Assembly: GCA_965248855.1 (NCBI GenBank)
Contig: CBDFKQ010000018.1
Location: 55,113 to 119,112, forward strand
Length of the DNA stretch: 64,000 nucleotides
Reading direction: 5' to 3'
Source: CBDFKQ01 sp965248855
GTDB taxonomy: Bacteria > Bacteroidota > Bacteroidia > Cytophagales > 172606-1
The position numbers were made by a program, and so were the translations under genes. The notes beneath the pieces are model-generated. The model was not told where the DNA came from. It searched no databases and saw nothing but the letters and a program-made list of their open reading frames with translations. Positions 9,257 to 17,450 of the stretch are shown here, piece after piece. Each line of letters opens with the position of its first letter. Positions within the stretch are counted from its first letter, which is position 1.

Positions 9257-9826
9257 TTATTCCAATCTCCGAACTATTTGATCACTTACGTGCCGGTAAA
9301 ACTGCATTGGGTTCATTGTTCGCCAATTTTCTATCTCAAGTGTTCCGCCAAAATTTATATAATAATCCAGTTTATATTTTTTCCATTCACTTTCTACAAA
9401 ATCCCTAAAATTCACTGCGGCAATCCATCCGGCTTCTACATCTTCAAACCATTCTTCATAATATTCATCATCTCTGGATCCGTGAAAATTCAAAATATTT
9501 TCTCCAAGCAAAATAAATTTTTTAATCCCTAAGCCTAATAAATGGTCAACTACGTTTCGTTTCAAAAACATAATGTCGTTATGCAGGGTATCATTCCACT
9601 CGCCAAACATTTCTATTACCACATAATTCAAATTATAGTCGGCAAATAAAATTTTTATGTAAAGTGTTTCCGAACCTATATAATCCCAAAACGGGTGGAT
9701 GTAATACCCATAAATAGCTTGGGTATAAGTGGTGATATTGTATTCTTTCCCATAAAATGGAGAATGTTCATCATCTACTGCAGAATAATAATTTTCCCAA
9801 TTGTAAAACGGCTCTATATCTTGCAT
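9257..9826 (-). CDS. Conserved hypothetical protein, 189 aa
   Basis: I do not recognise this family. The protein is acidic and rich in Tyr, Trp and Phe (FYNWENYY, EEWFEDVEAGWIAAV), without signal peptide or membrane segment, so it should be cytoplasmic. Hydrophobic strands such as LNYVVIEMFGEW and IKKFILLGENILNF suggest an alpha/beta fold. Coding quality is good: a long ATG-started frame in an AT-rich region. It lies alone between two repeat-bearing gaps. No function is proposed. Confidence 0.7.
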   Translation of the reverse strand: MQDIEPFYNWENYYSAVDDEHSPFYGKEYNITTYTQAIYGYYIHPFWDYIGSETLYIKILFADYNLNYVVIEMFGEWNDTLHNDIMFLKRNVVDHLLGLGIKKFILLGENILNFHGSRDDEYYEEWFEDVEAGWIAAVNFRDFVESEWKKYKLDYYINFGGTLEIENWRTMNPMQFYRHVSDQIVRRLE

Positions 9827-9959
9827 TAAATATTTTATTATTGTTAAACGTAATAATTTTCAATTACCTTATCTAATTGCAGAGAGGATAAGTAAAGTAA
9901 ATATTGAGATATCTTAATAATGAAATTTACTCCATTAAAATATTTTAATTATTAAACAA

Positions 9960-9991
9960 TTATGAGTTTCTCAATATCATTATATTCATAA
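9960..9991. repeat. 32-nt dispersed palindrome, copy 3
   Basis: TTATGAGTTTCT-CAATATCA-TTATATTCATAA, the same length and end sequences as the other copies but with stem mismatches. A degenerate relative follows at 10029-10066 in the same gap between the hypothetical gene and the transketolase gene. Confidence 0.65.
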
Positions 9992-10028
9992 TTTTCAAAA
10001 TAATCTTTTCCACGGAGAAATTTACTAA

Positions 10029-10066
10029 TTATAAATATCAAAAAAACGATATCAATATATTCATAA
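10029..10066. repeat. Degenerate relative of the 32-nt palindrome
   Basis: TTATAAATATC..GATATCAATATATTCATAA keeps the right half of the family but is 6 nt longer and poorly paired. The assignment is by similarity of the right half only. Confidence 0.35.
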
Positions 10067-10131
10067 TTATTTTCGAAAATTCGAATTATAATTTAAAATT
10101 CTAATTCCTGAAAATTCTATTTAGTTTTGTA

Positions 10132-10139
10132 AAACTTCA
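10132..10139 (+). promoter_or_regulatory. Possible -7 box (TAGTTTTG) for the transketolase/anmK operon
   Basis: TAGTTTTG fits TAnnTTTG and lies 57 nt before the ATG. No clear TTG -33 box is seen at the right distance, so the assignment is tentative. Confidence 0.4.
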
Positions 10140-10196
10140 ATAACTGTTATAATTTTTTTTCTTGCTTTTAACTATAAAATAAACACCGTTTAAAAA

Positions 10197-11150
10197 ATGA
10201 ATAAATACACATTTACAGAAAAAAAAGATACAAGATCGGGCTTTGGTGTTGGTTTGCTGGAAGCAGGTAAAAAAAATCCAAACGTTGTTGCTTTATGCGC
10301 TGATTTGGTTGGTTCTTTAAAAATGGATGCTTTTATAAAAGAATTTCCGGAAAGATTTTTTCAGGTAGGAATAGCGGAAGCAAATATGATGGGTATTGCA
10401 GCCGGTTTAACAATAGGGGGAAAAATACCTTTCACGGGCACATTTGCAAATTTTTCCACAGGCAGGGTTTATGACCAAATAAGGCAATCGATAGCTTACT
10501 CACAAAAAAATGTAAAAATTTGTGCATCGCATGCAGGTTTAACTTTAGGTGAAGACGGTGCTACTCACCAAATACTTGAAGACCTAGGATTGATGAAAAT
10601 GTTGCCAAACATGACGGTAATAAACCCATGCGATTACCATCAGACAAAATTAGCGACACTTGCCATTGCAGATTTTGTCGGGCCGGTATATTTAAGATTT
10701 GGAAGACCGGTAGTACCTATTTTTACAGAAAATTTACCATTTGTAATTGGTAAAGCATTAAAATTATATGAAGGTGATAAAGTAAGTATTTTTGCAACCG
10801 GCCATTTGGTTTGGGAGGCAATACTTGCCGTTGAAATGTTGCAAGAGAAAGGAATAAATGCAGATTTAATTAATATACATACCATTAAACCGCTTGACGA
10901 AACAGCTGTTTTAGAATCGGTTAAAAAAACCGGTTGTGCTGTTTCTGCAGAAGAGCATCAATTAAATGGTGGTTTGGGAGATAGCATTGCACAATTATTA
11001 TCTCGCCGTTTTCCTGCACCTTTAGAGATGGTGGGTGTTAATGATAGTTTTGGTGAAAGCGGAACCCCGGAACAACTTATGCAAAAATATGGGTTGACTG
11101 CCGAAAGTATTGTAGATAAAGTATTAAAAGTTATAGCCAGGAAGGGATAA
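10197..11150 (+). CDS. Transketolase, C-terminal subunit (split form)
   Basis: Transketolase moves two-carbon units between sugar phosphates in the pentose phosphate pathway, using thiamine diphosphate. This 317-aa protein covers the pyrimidine-binding and C-terminal domains only: RSGFGVGLLEAG, FQVGIAEANMMGIAAGL (Glu that activates the cofactor), FANFSTGRVYDQIRQSIAY, HAGLTLGEDGATHQ and the C-terminal EEHQLNGGLGD. Split transketolases need a partner subunit of about 280 aa carrying the diphosphate-binding GDG motif. That partner normally lies just upstream but is not in this window. anmK follows after 18 nt, so the two are probably co-transcribed. Confidence 0.92.
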   Translation: MNKYTFTEKKDTRSGFGVGLLEAGKKNPNVVALCADLVGSLKMDAFIKEFPERFFQVGIAEANMMGIAAGLTIGGKIPFTGTFANFSTGRVYDQIRQSIAYSQKNVKICASHAGLTLGEDGATHQILEDLGLMKMLPNMTVINPCDYHQTKLATLAIADFVGPVYLRFGRPVVPIFTENLPFVIGKALKLYEGDKVSIFATGHLVWEAILAVEMLQEKGINADLINIHTIKPLDETAVLESVKKTGCAVSAEEHQLNGGLGDSIAQLLSRRFPAPLEMVGVNDSFGESGTPEQLMQKYGLTAESIVDKVLKVIARKG

Positions 11151-11168
11151 AATTTTTATTTACAATTA

Positions 11169-12365
11169 ATGAACCCTGACATTGAAAAACTTTATAAAAT
11201 TGCACAAAAAGATGAACGCTTAGTCGTTGGTTTGATGTCAGGCACTTCATTGGATGGTTTGGATGTTGCTTTATGTAAAATAAAAGGAAGCGGTAATGAA
11301 ACAAAGGTTCAGGTTTTAAATTTTGAAACTGAACCTTATACTGATGAAACCAAAGCAGACATCAGAAAAATATTTGCCAAAGAAAATATTCAATTTCAAG
11401 ATTTATGTTTATTAAATGAATGGATTGGCAACCTGCATGCAGATATAATTTTAAAATTTCTTAAAAATTGGAAAGTATGCTGCACTAATATTGATTTTAT
11501 AGGCAGCCACGGACAAACTGTTTTTCATTCGCCTTTTCACCTGCACAAACAACAAAAATTTGGTAATGCCACTTTACAAATCGGAGATGGGGATCAAATT
11601 GCATTTAAAACAAAAATAATTACAGTAAGCGATTTCCGGCAAAAACATATTGCAGGCGGTGGAGAAGGTGCGCCTCTGGCTGTTTATGGAGATTATTTTA
11701 TTTTTTCATCACCCGATGAAGATAGAATTATGCTTAATATGGGTGGAATTGCCAATTTTACCTTTCTTCCAAAATCACAAAACTCAGAAGAAATTTTCAC
11801 TGCCGATACAGGGCCGGCAAATACTTTAATTGATGCTTTTTTGCGGTTGTATTATGGTTTATCATATGATGAAAACGGAAACATTGCCAAAAGCGGAAAA
11901 GTAAATAATGATTTACTGAATGGATTAAAACAATTTCCGTTTTTCAAATTCAATCCTCCTAAAACCACAGGTCCTGAAATGTTTAATATCGAATTTGTAA
12001 AGAAGGCGATGAATGAAACGAAAACAAACAGTATTGCTCCTACAGATATAATTGCCACACTTACACAATTAAGTGCAGAAACCATTACTGATTGCATAAA
12101 AAATGCCTTTCCAAATTTAAATCAATTTAAAATTTATATGAGTGGGGGAGGTGTAAATAATCAATATTTGATTGATCAAATGAAAAAATTATTGCCTAAA
12201 GCAGATTTTATTAAAATTGATGAATTGGGGATTTCAAGTGATGCAAAGGAAGCGGTTTTATTTGCAGTGTTGGCAAACGAATGCATTGCAGGAAAAAAAC
12301 TTTACTTTCAAAATTCGAAATCTATTCCCAATATAAGAATGGGAAAGATTTCGTTTCCTGAATAA
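11169..12365 (+). CDS. anmK: Anhydro-N-acetylmuramic acid kinase
   Basis: AnmK cleaves and phosphorylates 1,6-anhydro-MurNAc to MurNAc-6-phosphate during cell-wall recycling. The N-terminal ATPase motif is clear (GLMSGTSLDGLDVALC, residues 21-36). The catalytic-site stretches HGQTVFHSP, VSDFRQKHIAGGGEGAPLA and NMGGIANFT follow, and the second phosphate loop ADTGPANTLIDAF. At 398 aa the length is normal. It probably forms an operon with the transketolase subunit 18 nt upstream and converges on the Nfu gene with 18 nt between them. Confidence 0.95.
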   Translation: MNPDIEKLYKIAQKDERLVVGLMSGTSLDGLDVALCKIKGSGNETKVQVLNFETEPYTDETKADIRKIFAKENIQFQDLCLLNEWIGNLHADIILKFLKNWKVCCTNIDFIGSHGQTVFHSPFHLHKQQKFGNATLQIGDGDQIAFKTKIITVSDFRQKHIAGGGEGAPLAVYGDYFIFSSPDEDRIMLNMGGIANFTFLPKSQNSEEIFTADTGPANTLIDAFLRLYYGLSYDENGNIAKSGKVNNDLLNGLKQFPFFKFNPPKTTGPEMFNIEFVKKAMNETKTNSIAPTDIIATLTQLSAETITDCIKNAFPNLNQFKIYMSGGGVNNQYLIDQMKKLLPKADFIKIDELGISSDAKEAVLFAVLANECIAGKKLYFQNSKSIPNIRMGKISFPE

Positions 12366-12383
12366 AATTTAATAAAAATATTT

Positions 12384-12965
12384 TTAAACTCCTTCTGCCA
12401 CCACTTCAGTTACTTCGGGAAGCATTCGTTTTAATAAATTTTCAATACCTGCTTTTAAAGTTAGGGTAGAGGAAGGGCAACCGCTGCACGAGCCCTGCAA
12501 TAATACTTTTACAACTCCTGCATCGAAAGAATGAAAATTAATTGCACCACCATCCGATTCAACTGCCGGGCGTACATATTCTTCCAATAAATGTTTTATT
12601 TTTTGAACAATTTCAGAATCGTCTTCTTTTATTTCACTATTGGCTAATTCACTAATCCCTTTTTCTGAAAAAATAGGTTTGTTATCTTCCAGATAATGTT
12701 TTAGAAATATTTTTAATTCCGGTATAATTTCATTCCAGTCAGCATTATCTTCTTTGGTAATGGTGATGAAATTGTTCATTAAAAATACTCTTTTTATATA
12801 ATCAAAACCGAAAAGCTCTACTGCCAAAGGAGATGGCAAAGCGCTATACGCATCCGGAAAATCAAAACTGGCTTCATCAGGAGTAAGCACATAATTAACC
12901 ACAAATTTCATTGAATTTGGGTTTGGGCTTGACTCTGTATATAGGTTAACAAATTTCTTAAGCAT
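12384..12965 (-). CDS. Nfu-type iron-sulfur cluster scaffold (NifU N- and C-terminal domains)
   Basis: Nfu proteins carry a [4Fe-4S] cluster on the CxxC of the NifU-like domain and hand it to apo-enzymes. The N-terminal half (TESSPNPNSMKFVVN...) is the Nfu_N domain. The C-terminal half holds EEYVRPAVESDGGAI and the cluster motif SCSGCPSSTLTLKAGIE with Cys160 and Cys163. At 193 aa it is a typical two-domain form. It lies downstream of the DUF2480 and tsaB genes on the same strand with short gaps, so the three are likely co-transcribed (tsaB, DUF2480, nfu). Confidence 0.92.
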   Translation of the reverse strand: MLKKFVNLYTESSPNPNSMKFVVNYVLTPDEASFDFPDAYSALPSPLAVELFGFDYIKRVFLMNNFITITKEDNADWNEIIPELKIFLKHYLEDNKPIFSEKGISELANSEIKEDDSEIVQKIKHLLEEYVRPAVESDGGAINFHSFDAGVVKVLLQGSCSGCPSSTLTLKAGIENLLKRMLPEVTEVVAEGV

Positions 12966-13001
12966 AATATTTTTTATAAGAAAGTGGAATTAAAATCAAA
13001 A

Positions 13002-13520
13002 CTAAGCAATTTTTGGCTTTTTATATAAAGGCACGGTACTACAAGGTTCGCCATACATAATACTTTGCGCATATGGGCGCAATAATCTGCTTATTTCAAC
13101 ATAAGCCGACACCGGAACCGGAAATTTACTGCAGCCCTTTACCACAACTTTTGCATCCTTGTATTTTAATAAATCTATTTTTGTAATAGCCTGTGCGAAA
13201 AGTGCATTTTCCAATACTTCTATATTTCCAAAAACAATAATATTTGCAAAAGGTTCAAGATGAATGCTTAATAACATATATGCCCAAGTTGGCACTATCG
13301 CATCGGCTGTGCAAGTGATGGCAACATTTTTATCTTTATAATACGACCAATCATGTTGTTTTAAAAAATCTCTAAAATCTTTTTCCCTCAAAATTAACTC
13401 CCGGTAGAGATTATCCTTTATATCAAACAATATTCTTTCACCGGGATGATAAAGTTCTTCCAAATCAAGCGAAATCAAACTGCTATTACTTACCCTATTT
13501 ATAATTTCTGTTTCTTCCAT
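13002..13520 (-). CDS. DUF2480 family protein
   Basis: I recognise the Bacteroidota-restricted DUF2480 family from its landmarks: SLDLEELYHPGERILFDIKD near the start, FLKQHDWSYYKDKNVAITC, DAIVPTWAYMLL, VVVKGCSKFPVPVSAY and the ending MYGEPCSTVPLYKK. It has no signal peptide. The function is unknown. It recurs beside iron-sulfur assembly genes, and here it sits 36 nt before an Nfu scaffold. Three conserved Cys (in ITCTAD, VKGCSK, EPCSTV) would suit a role near metal or cluster chemistry, but that is inference from context. Confidence 0.88.
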   Translation of the reverse strand: MEETEIINRVSNSSLISLDLEELYHPGERILFDIKDNLYRELILREKDFRDFLKQHDWSYYKDKNVAITCTADAIVPTWAYMLLSIHLEPFANIIVFGNIEVLENALFAQAITKIDLLKYKDAKVVVKGCSKFPVPVSAYVEISRLLRPYAQSIMYGEPCSTVPLYKKPKIA

Positions 13521-13533
13521 TTAAAATAATCTG

Positions 13534-14217
13534 TTAAACGCCTTTTATATTGCTAACAAAATCTTTGAGGTAAAAAGGTTCGAAATAAGTTAAATTTTCA
13601 AAATTATTATTCTTAAACGCTTCTTCAGCCAAGCTCCCAATTGACACAGAACTTGGATAAACATCTTTTATTAATTGTGCATTAGGGTTAAATTTTAAAA
13701 TTTCAAAACTTTTATTTGCACCGCTCCCAAAAAAAATAATTTTATTATCTCTCAATAAATCTTTAAAAGAATTTTCGTCAATAATCTCTGCTTTGGTAGG
13801 AATAATAATTTTTAAATTCGCATCAAATATTGCACAATACACCTCCATTCGTCGGGCATCTAACATAGGGCACAATAAAAAATCATTTTTAATTTGGTGA
13901 TTATGTATATAAGTGGCCATTGCCTCTAAAGTATTAATAGCAATTAAAGGTTTATCTAAGGCAAAGCACAAACCTTTTGCTGTTGCAACGCCAATTCTTA
14001 ATCCGGTATACGAGCCCGGGCCCTTTGAAACTGCTACTGCATCAATATCATTCAATTTATAATTAGTGTGTGAAATTATTTTTTCAATAAGCACAGTAAT
14101 TAATCCTGAATGTGCTTTTTCACTAAAAATGTTATAGCAAGCCAATAACTTTCCGTCTTTATGAAGGGCAACGGAACAAGCCGGGGTTGAAGTTTCAATA
14201 CTGAGGATTAAGGGCAT
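13534..14217 (-). CDS. tsaB: tRNA threonylcarbamoyladenosine biosynthesis protein TsaB
   Basis: TsaB is the inactive partner of TsaD in making t6A at position 37 of ANN-decoding tRNAs. The family's ASKHA start (ILSIETSTPACSVAL), the HSGLITVLIEKI helix and the segment VSKGPGSYTGLRIGVATAKGL (about 64-84) are all present. The metal-binding His residues of the active paralogue TsaD are lacking, as expected. At 227 aa it is normal. It is first in an apparent three-gene operon with DUF2480 (13-nt gap) and nfu. Confidence 0.92.
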   Translation of the reverse strand: MPLILSIETSTPACSVALHKDGKLLACYNIFSEKAHSGLITVLIEKIISHTNYKLNDIDAVAVSKGPGSYTGLRIGVATAKGLCFALDKPLIAINTLEAMATYIHNHQIKNDFLLCPMLDARRMEVYCAIFDANLKIIIPTKAEIIDENSFKDLLRDNKIIFFGSGANKSFEILKFNPNAQLIKDVYPSSVSIGSLAEEAFKNNNFENLTYFEPFYLKDFVSNIKGV

Positions 14218-14292
14218 ATTAATAAAAAAAATCCAGCTTAAAATATTAAGCAGGACAAATTTATTGAAAACGAGTGTAATAGTTTTCGTTTT

Positions 14293-14550
14293 TTAATTTT
14301 TGAACTTTAATTTAAAGAATAAAAGCATAGAGGCCAGCATTAAAGTTATCAAATTGGATAGAGTAACAGCTAAATCTTTTATAATTAAGCCATAAACCAA
14401 CCATAGTACTAAACCAATACAAAAAATAGAAAACATTCCTAATGACAAACCTTCGGCAGATTTTTCTTTCCAGGTTTTAATTACCTGTGGTAAAAATGCA
14501 AGTGTTGTACAAAACCCGGCTACCAAACCTAATATTTTAATATAATCCAT
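14293..14550 (-). CDS. SemiSWEET sugar transporter (PQ-loop family)
   Basis: SemiSWEETs are three-helix proteins that dimerise into a sugar uniporter in the inner membrane. The 85 residues form three hydrophobic helices, with the conserved Pro-Gln pair at 21-22 (LAFLPQVIKTWKEKSAEGLS) that gives the family its hinge. The length and the KSAEGLSLGMF loop fit the bacterial family well. It is transcribed separately, 75 nt upstream of tsaB. The sugar is not predictable. Confidence 0.9.
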   Translation of the reverse strand: MDYIKILGLVAGFCTTLAFLPQVIKTWKEKSAEGLSLGMFSIFCIGLVLWLVYGLIIKDLAVTLSNLITLMLASMLLFFKLKFKN

Positions 14551-14727
14551 TTAAATTAATCTGTAAATTTTATATAATTTAAATATTTATACCTCCACAA
14601 TAGTAAAGTAACCTGTAAGAAAATGTTATCTGTTATTATCAACATCTTAAAATTTAATTAATATTCTTGGTCTAAACAGCTTTCAATAATTTGATATTAT
14701 AAACGCAATTAATATTTAAGGAGAAAA

Positions 14728-14759
14728 ATATCTAAATACTGATATTGATATATTCATAA
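14728..14759. repeat. Degenerate copy of the 32-nt palindrome
   Basis: The right half TGATATTGATATATTCATAA matches the family without gaps while the left arm has decayed. It lies in the 257-nt gap upstream of the FAD/Rieske gene. Confidence 0.5.
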
Positions 14760-14807
14760 GGCATAATTATTTTAAAGAATAAGTTTTATACTTTAAATAA
14801 TATCAAT

Positions 14808-16364
14808 ATGAAAAGGGATGGCGCTACAATAAGTTTATGGCAACAAAATATGCCGGATTATGTTGCTAAAAATATAAATTTAATTAAAAATACTGTTTAC
14901 GATGTAATTATTGTAGGTGGGGGAATTACAGGCTTAACTACAGCGCTTGAATTACAAAAAGCAGGGAAAAAATGTGTATTGGTCGAAGCTCAAACAATAG
15001 GTTTTGGAACTTCCGGAGGAACAACGGCACATTTAAATGATATGTTAGATGCTTCTTATGATAAAATAATTAAAGATTTTGGAGAAGATAATGCAAAGTT
15101 GGTCGCTAAAGGATGCAGAGATGCCATTGATTTAATAAAAAACAATATCAATACATATTCTATCAACTGTGATTTTTCGGATCAAAAAGGTTTTCTTTTT
15201 TCGCAGGGTGAAAAGCAAAGTAAAGACCTTGATTCTATTTTAGAGGCCTCTGTAAAAGCAGGCGTCAGTATTAAAAATTCTACCATCATTCCTGTACCAA
15301 TTCCTTTTGATAAAGCATTGGTTTTTGAAAATCAGGCACAATTTCACCCTTCAAAATACTTGTATGGATTAGCAAAAGCATTTGAAGAAGAAGGAGGAGT
15401 TTTAGTGCAAAATTGCCGTGTTACTAGCGTAGATGAAAAAGGAGAAGATTTAATTATATCATCATCACTTGGTGAAATTCATGCTAAAAATTTAATTTAT
15501 GCAACTCATGTACCCCCGGGAGTGAATTTATTACATTTTCGGTGTGCTCCGTACAGAAGTTATGCAATGGCAGTAAAATTAAAAAGTGATGAGTATCCGG
15601 AAGCTTTAGTTTATGATATGTATGACCCTTATCATTATTATCGTACTCAAATGATTGAAGGCGAAAAATATTTAATTGCAGGTGGCGAAGATCATAAAAC
15701 GGCACATGAAGAAAATACAGAAATGTGTTTTACTAAATTAGAGAGTTATGTCCGTCAATATTTTAATATTGAAAAAATTGATTTTAAATGGTCTTCTCAA
15801 TTTTACGAACCTACTGATGGTTTACCATACATAGGCCATTTGCCGGGTTCTTCAAAAAATGTTTTTGTTGCCACAGGTTTCAGTGGAAATGGAATGACAC
15901 TAGGCTCTTTATCCGGAAAAATTTTAAAAGATTTAATTGTAAGCGAATCAAGTGAGTATAAAGAATTGTATTCACCGGCCAGAGTAAAACCTGTTGCAGG
16001 TTTTACTAATTTTGTTAAAGAAGCAGCAGATGTAACAGGTGAGTTTATTGGAAAGTGGTTTTCACATAAAAAAATGGGAAGTTTAGTTGAATTAGCACCG
16101 GATGAAGCAAAAGTTGTAACATTTGAAGGCCATACCATGGCTTTATATAAAGATAAAACAGGTAGTTTGCATGCTGTTAACCCCGCCTGTACACATATTA
16201 AATGTTCAGTAGCATGGAACAATTCTGAAAAAAGTTGGGATTGCCCTTGCCATGGATCAAGGTTTAGTTTTGATGGAGAAGTTTTAACTGCCCCTGCCGG
16301 AAAAAATCTTGAAATAATTGAATTAAAAGAATTATTTGAGGAAAATGAGGTTAAAAGAAAATAA
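14808..16364 (+). CDS. FAD-dependent oxidoreductase (DAO family) fused to a Rieske [2Fe-2S] domain
   Basis: Residues 30-60 form the FAD-binding Rossmann start (YDVIIVGGGITGLTTALELQ). The body is a DadA/glycine-oxidase-like domain ending in GLPYIGHLPGSSKNVFVATGFSGNGMTLG. The last ~95 residues are a Rieske domain with both ligand pairs: C461-T-H463 and C479-P-C-H482 (WDCPCHGSRFSFDG). The substrate is probably an amine or amino acid, by family; electrons would pass from FAD to the iron-sulfur centre. No signal peptide. The 518-aa length matches known DAO-Rieske fusions. It is monocistronic. Confidence 0.92.
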   Translation: MKRDGATISLWQQNMPDYVAKNINLIKNTVYDVIIVGGGITGLTTALELQKAGKKCVLVEAQTIGFGTSGGTTAHLNDMLDASYDKIIKDFGEDNAKLVAKGCRDAIDLIKNNINTYSINCDFSDQKGFLFSQGEKQSKDLDSILEASVKAGVSIKNSTIIPVPIPFDKALVFENQAQFHPSKYLYGLAKAFEEEGGVLVQNCRVTSVDEKGEDLIISSSLGEIHAKNLIYATHVPPGVNLLHFRCAPYRSYAMAVKLKSDEYPEALVYDMYDPYHYYRTQMIEGEKYLIAGGEDHKTAHEENTEMCFTKLESYVRQYFNIEKIDFKWSSQFYEPTDGLPYIGHLPGSSKNVFVATGFSGNGMTLGSLSGKILKDLIVSESSEYKELYSPARVKPVAGFTNFVKEAADVTGEFIGKWFSHKKMGSLVELAPDEAKVVTFEGHTMALYKDKTGSLHAVNPACTHIKCSVAWNNSEKSWDCPCHGSRFSFDGEVLTAPAGKNLEIIELKELFEENEVKRK

Positions 16365-16373
16365 ATAATCGAA

Positions 16374-16405
16374 TCAAACCTATAAGATTGGCTTTATAGG
16401 TTTGA
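16374..16405. terminator. Hairpin between convergent genes
   Basis: TCAAACCTATAA and TTATAGGTTTGA make a perfect 12-bp stem with an 8-nt loop, 10 nt behind the FAD/Rieske stop. The following sequence is AT-rich but has no long T-run, so termination efficiency is uncertain. Confidence 0.6.
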
Positions 16406-16441
16406 TAATTTATTAATAGATTATCAAATAATCATTTAATC

Positions 16442-16720
16442 TTACTTTACAACAACACCTTTCCAAAAAGCAATATAATTTTTAATTTCTTCAGCTTCTT
16501 TTTTAGGTGCGGGATAAAACCATGCTGCATCTTTATTTAATTTCCCTGTTACGTTTAATGAGTAATAAGAAGCTTCTCCTTTCCAGGGACATGTAGTGTG
16601 AGTGTCGGATTTCTTTAGAAAATCTTTGTTAACAGATTCCGGAGGAAAATAATGATTCATTTCTATTACAATCGTATCATCACTTTCGGCAATAATTTCA
16701 TTATTCCAAATTGCTTTCAT
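16442..16720 (-). CDS. DUF427 family protein
   Basis: The 92 residues fit the small DUF427 domain: MKAIWNNEIIAESDDTIVIE at the start, HYFPPESVN, and the conserved core TTCPWKGEASYYSL followed by AAWFYPAPKKEAEEIKNYIAFWKG. The fold is a small beta-barrel; the biochemical role is unknown. The C-P-W-K-G motif is the family hallmark. It has no signal peptide. It converges on the FAD/Rieske gene and is likely monocistronic. Confidence 0.92.
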   Translation of the reverse strand: MKAIWNNEIIAESDDTIVIEMNHYFPPESVNKDFLKKSDTHTTCPWKGEASYYSLNVTGKLNKDAAWFYPAPKKEAEEIKNYIAFWKGVVVK

Positions 16721-16788
16721 AATTAAATAAAATAAAAAGTTTTCTATCCTAATTAACCGAAAATTTAATTTATTGTTTTGAGCTTTTT

Positions 16789-16820
16789 TTATGAGTATTC
16801 TGATATTGATAATAATATTT
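16789..16820. repeat. Half-decayed copy of the 32-nt palindrome
   Basis: The left half TTATGAGTATTCTGATATTGATAA fits the family; the right arm does not. It lies between the DUF427 gene and the terminator of the next gene. Confidence 0.45.
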
Positions 16821-16847
16821 TATAAAAAGTTTTTGCTTAATACAAAT

Positions 16848-16883
16848 AAAAAAGGAGCTGATTTATAAATCAGCTCCTTTTTT
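16848..16883. terminator. Strong intrinsic terminator
   Basis: A perfect 36-nt palindrome, arms AAAAAAGGAGCTGATTTA and complement, with T-runs on both strands. It lies 19 nt downstream of the charged repeat protein gene on the minus strand, which it should terminate. Confidence 0.85.
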
Positions 16884-16901
16884 TATAATAAATAAGTCAA
16901 A

Positions 16902-17276
16902 TTATGGTTTTTTAACTTCTTTACGTTCTTGGTGTAATTCTTTTTTATCATGATTTAATTCTTTGCGGTCTTGCATTTCTTTATTTTTATCATGGTTCAT
17001 TTCTTTTTTATCATGGTTCATTTCATTTTTGTCTTTAACCATATCAGTCTTTTTTCCTGATTTTTCATCCTTTTCAAGATTCTTATCATCATGTTTCATT
17101 GCCTTTTCATCTTTTTTTATGTCTTTCTTATCATGGCGGATATCTTTTTTGTCTTTGGCAACTTCTTTTTTCTCAGTTTTAATTTCAGATTGTGCGTTAG
17201 CATTTACGCTTACAAAGAAAACAATCGCTAAAGCCGATAAAGCAACGCTTAATTTTGTGATTGATGATTTTTTCAT
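16902..17276 (-). CDS. Secreted Lys/Asp/His-rich repeat protein
   Basis: The ATG at 17276 gives a good signal peptide (MKKSSITKLSVALSALAIVF...NANAQ); a longer frame from 17324 adds only a basic leader and was rejected. The mature ~95 residues are almost wholly charged and built from short repeats of the type KKDIRHDKKDIKKDEKAMKH, turning to MNHDKKEMNHDKNKEMQ near the end. Such a protein should be an extended, highly charged helix in the periplasm. The function is unknown; ion or polyanion binding is conceivable. It is monocistronic with its own strong terminator. Confidence 0.8.
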   Translation of the reverse strand: MKKSSITKLSVALSALAIVFFVSVNANAQSEIKTEKKEVAKDKKDIRHDKKDIKKDEKAMKHDDKNLEKDEKSGKKTDMVKDKNEMNHDKKEMNHDKNKEMQDRKELNHDKKELHQERKEVKKP

Positions 17277-17402
17277 GATTTTTAAATTTTTTGTTAGTTT
17301 TTTTATATACGATCCTTTGATCATTCAAATATCAAAAGGTTTATTGTAGATAAAAAATTATACCGCAATTATTATTTATTAAAAATAAAAAATAATATGC
17401 TT

Positions 17403-17431
17403 TTGTAGTGAAATAAAAATCCTTATTTTTG
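17403..17431 (+). promoter_or_regulatory. Bacteroidota-type promoter (TTG - 18 nt - TATTTTTG)
   Basis: TTG at 17403-17405 and TATTTTTG at 17424-17431 match the consensus. Transcription would begin about 12-14 nt before the ATG at 17451, a very short leader. Confidence 0.7.
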
Positions 17432-17450
17432 CCGACCAAAATTTAATGAA

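Noticed and set aside
16963..17349. Plus-strand frame with repeated FLSWFIS peptides
   Set aside because: It is the antisense of the KHDKKD repeats of the real minus-strand gene, which has a proper signal peptide and terminator.
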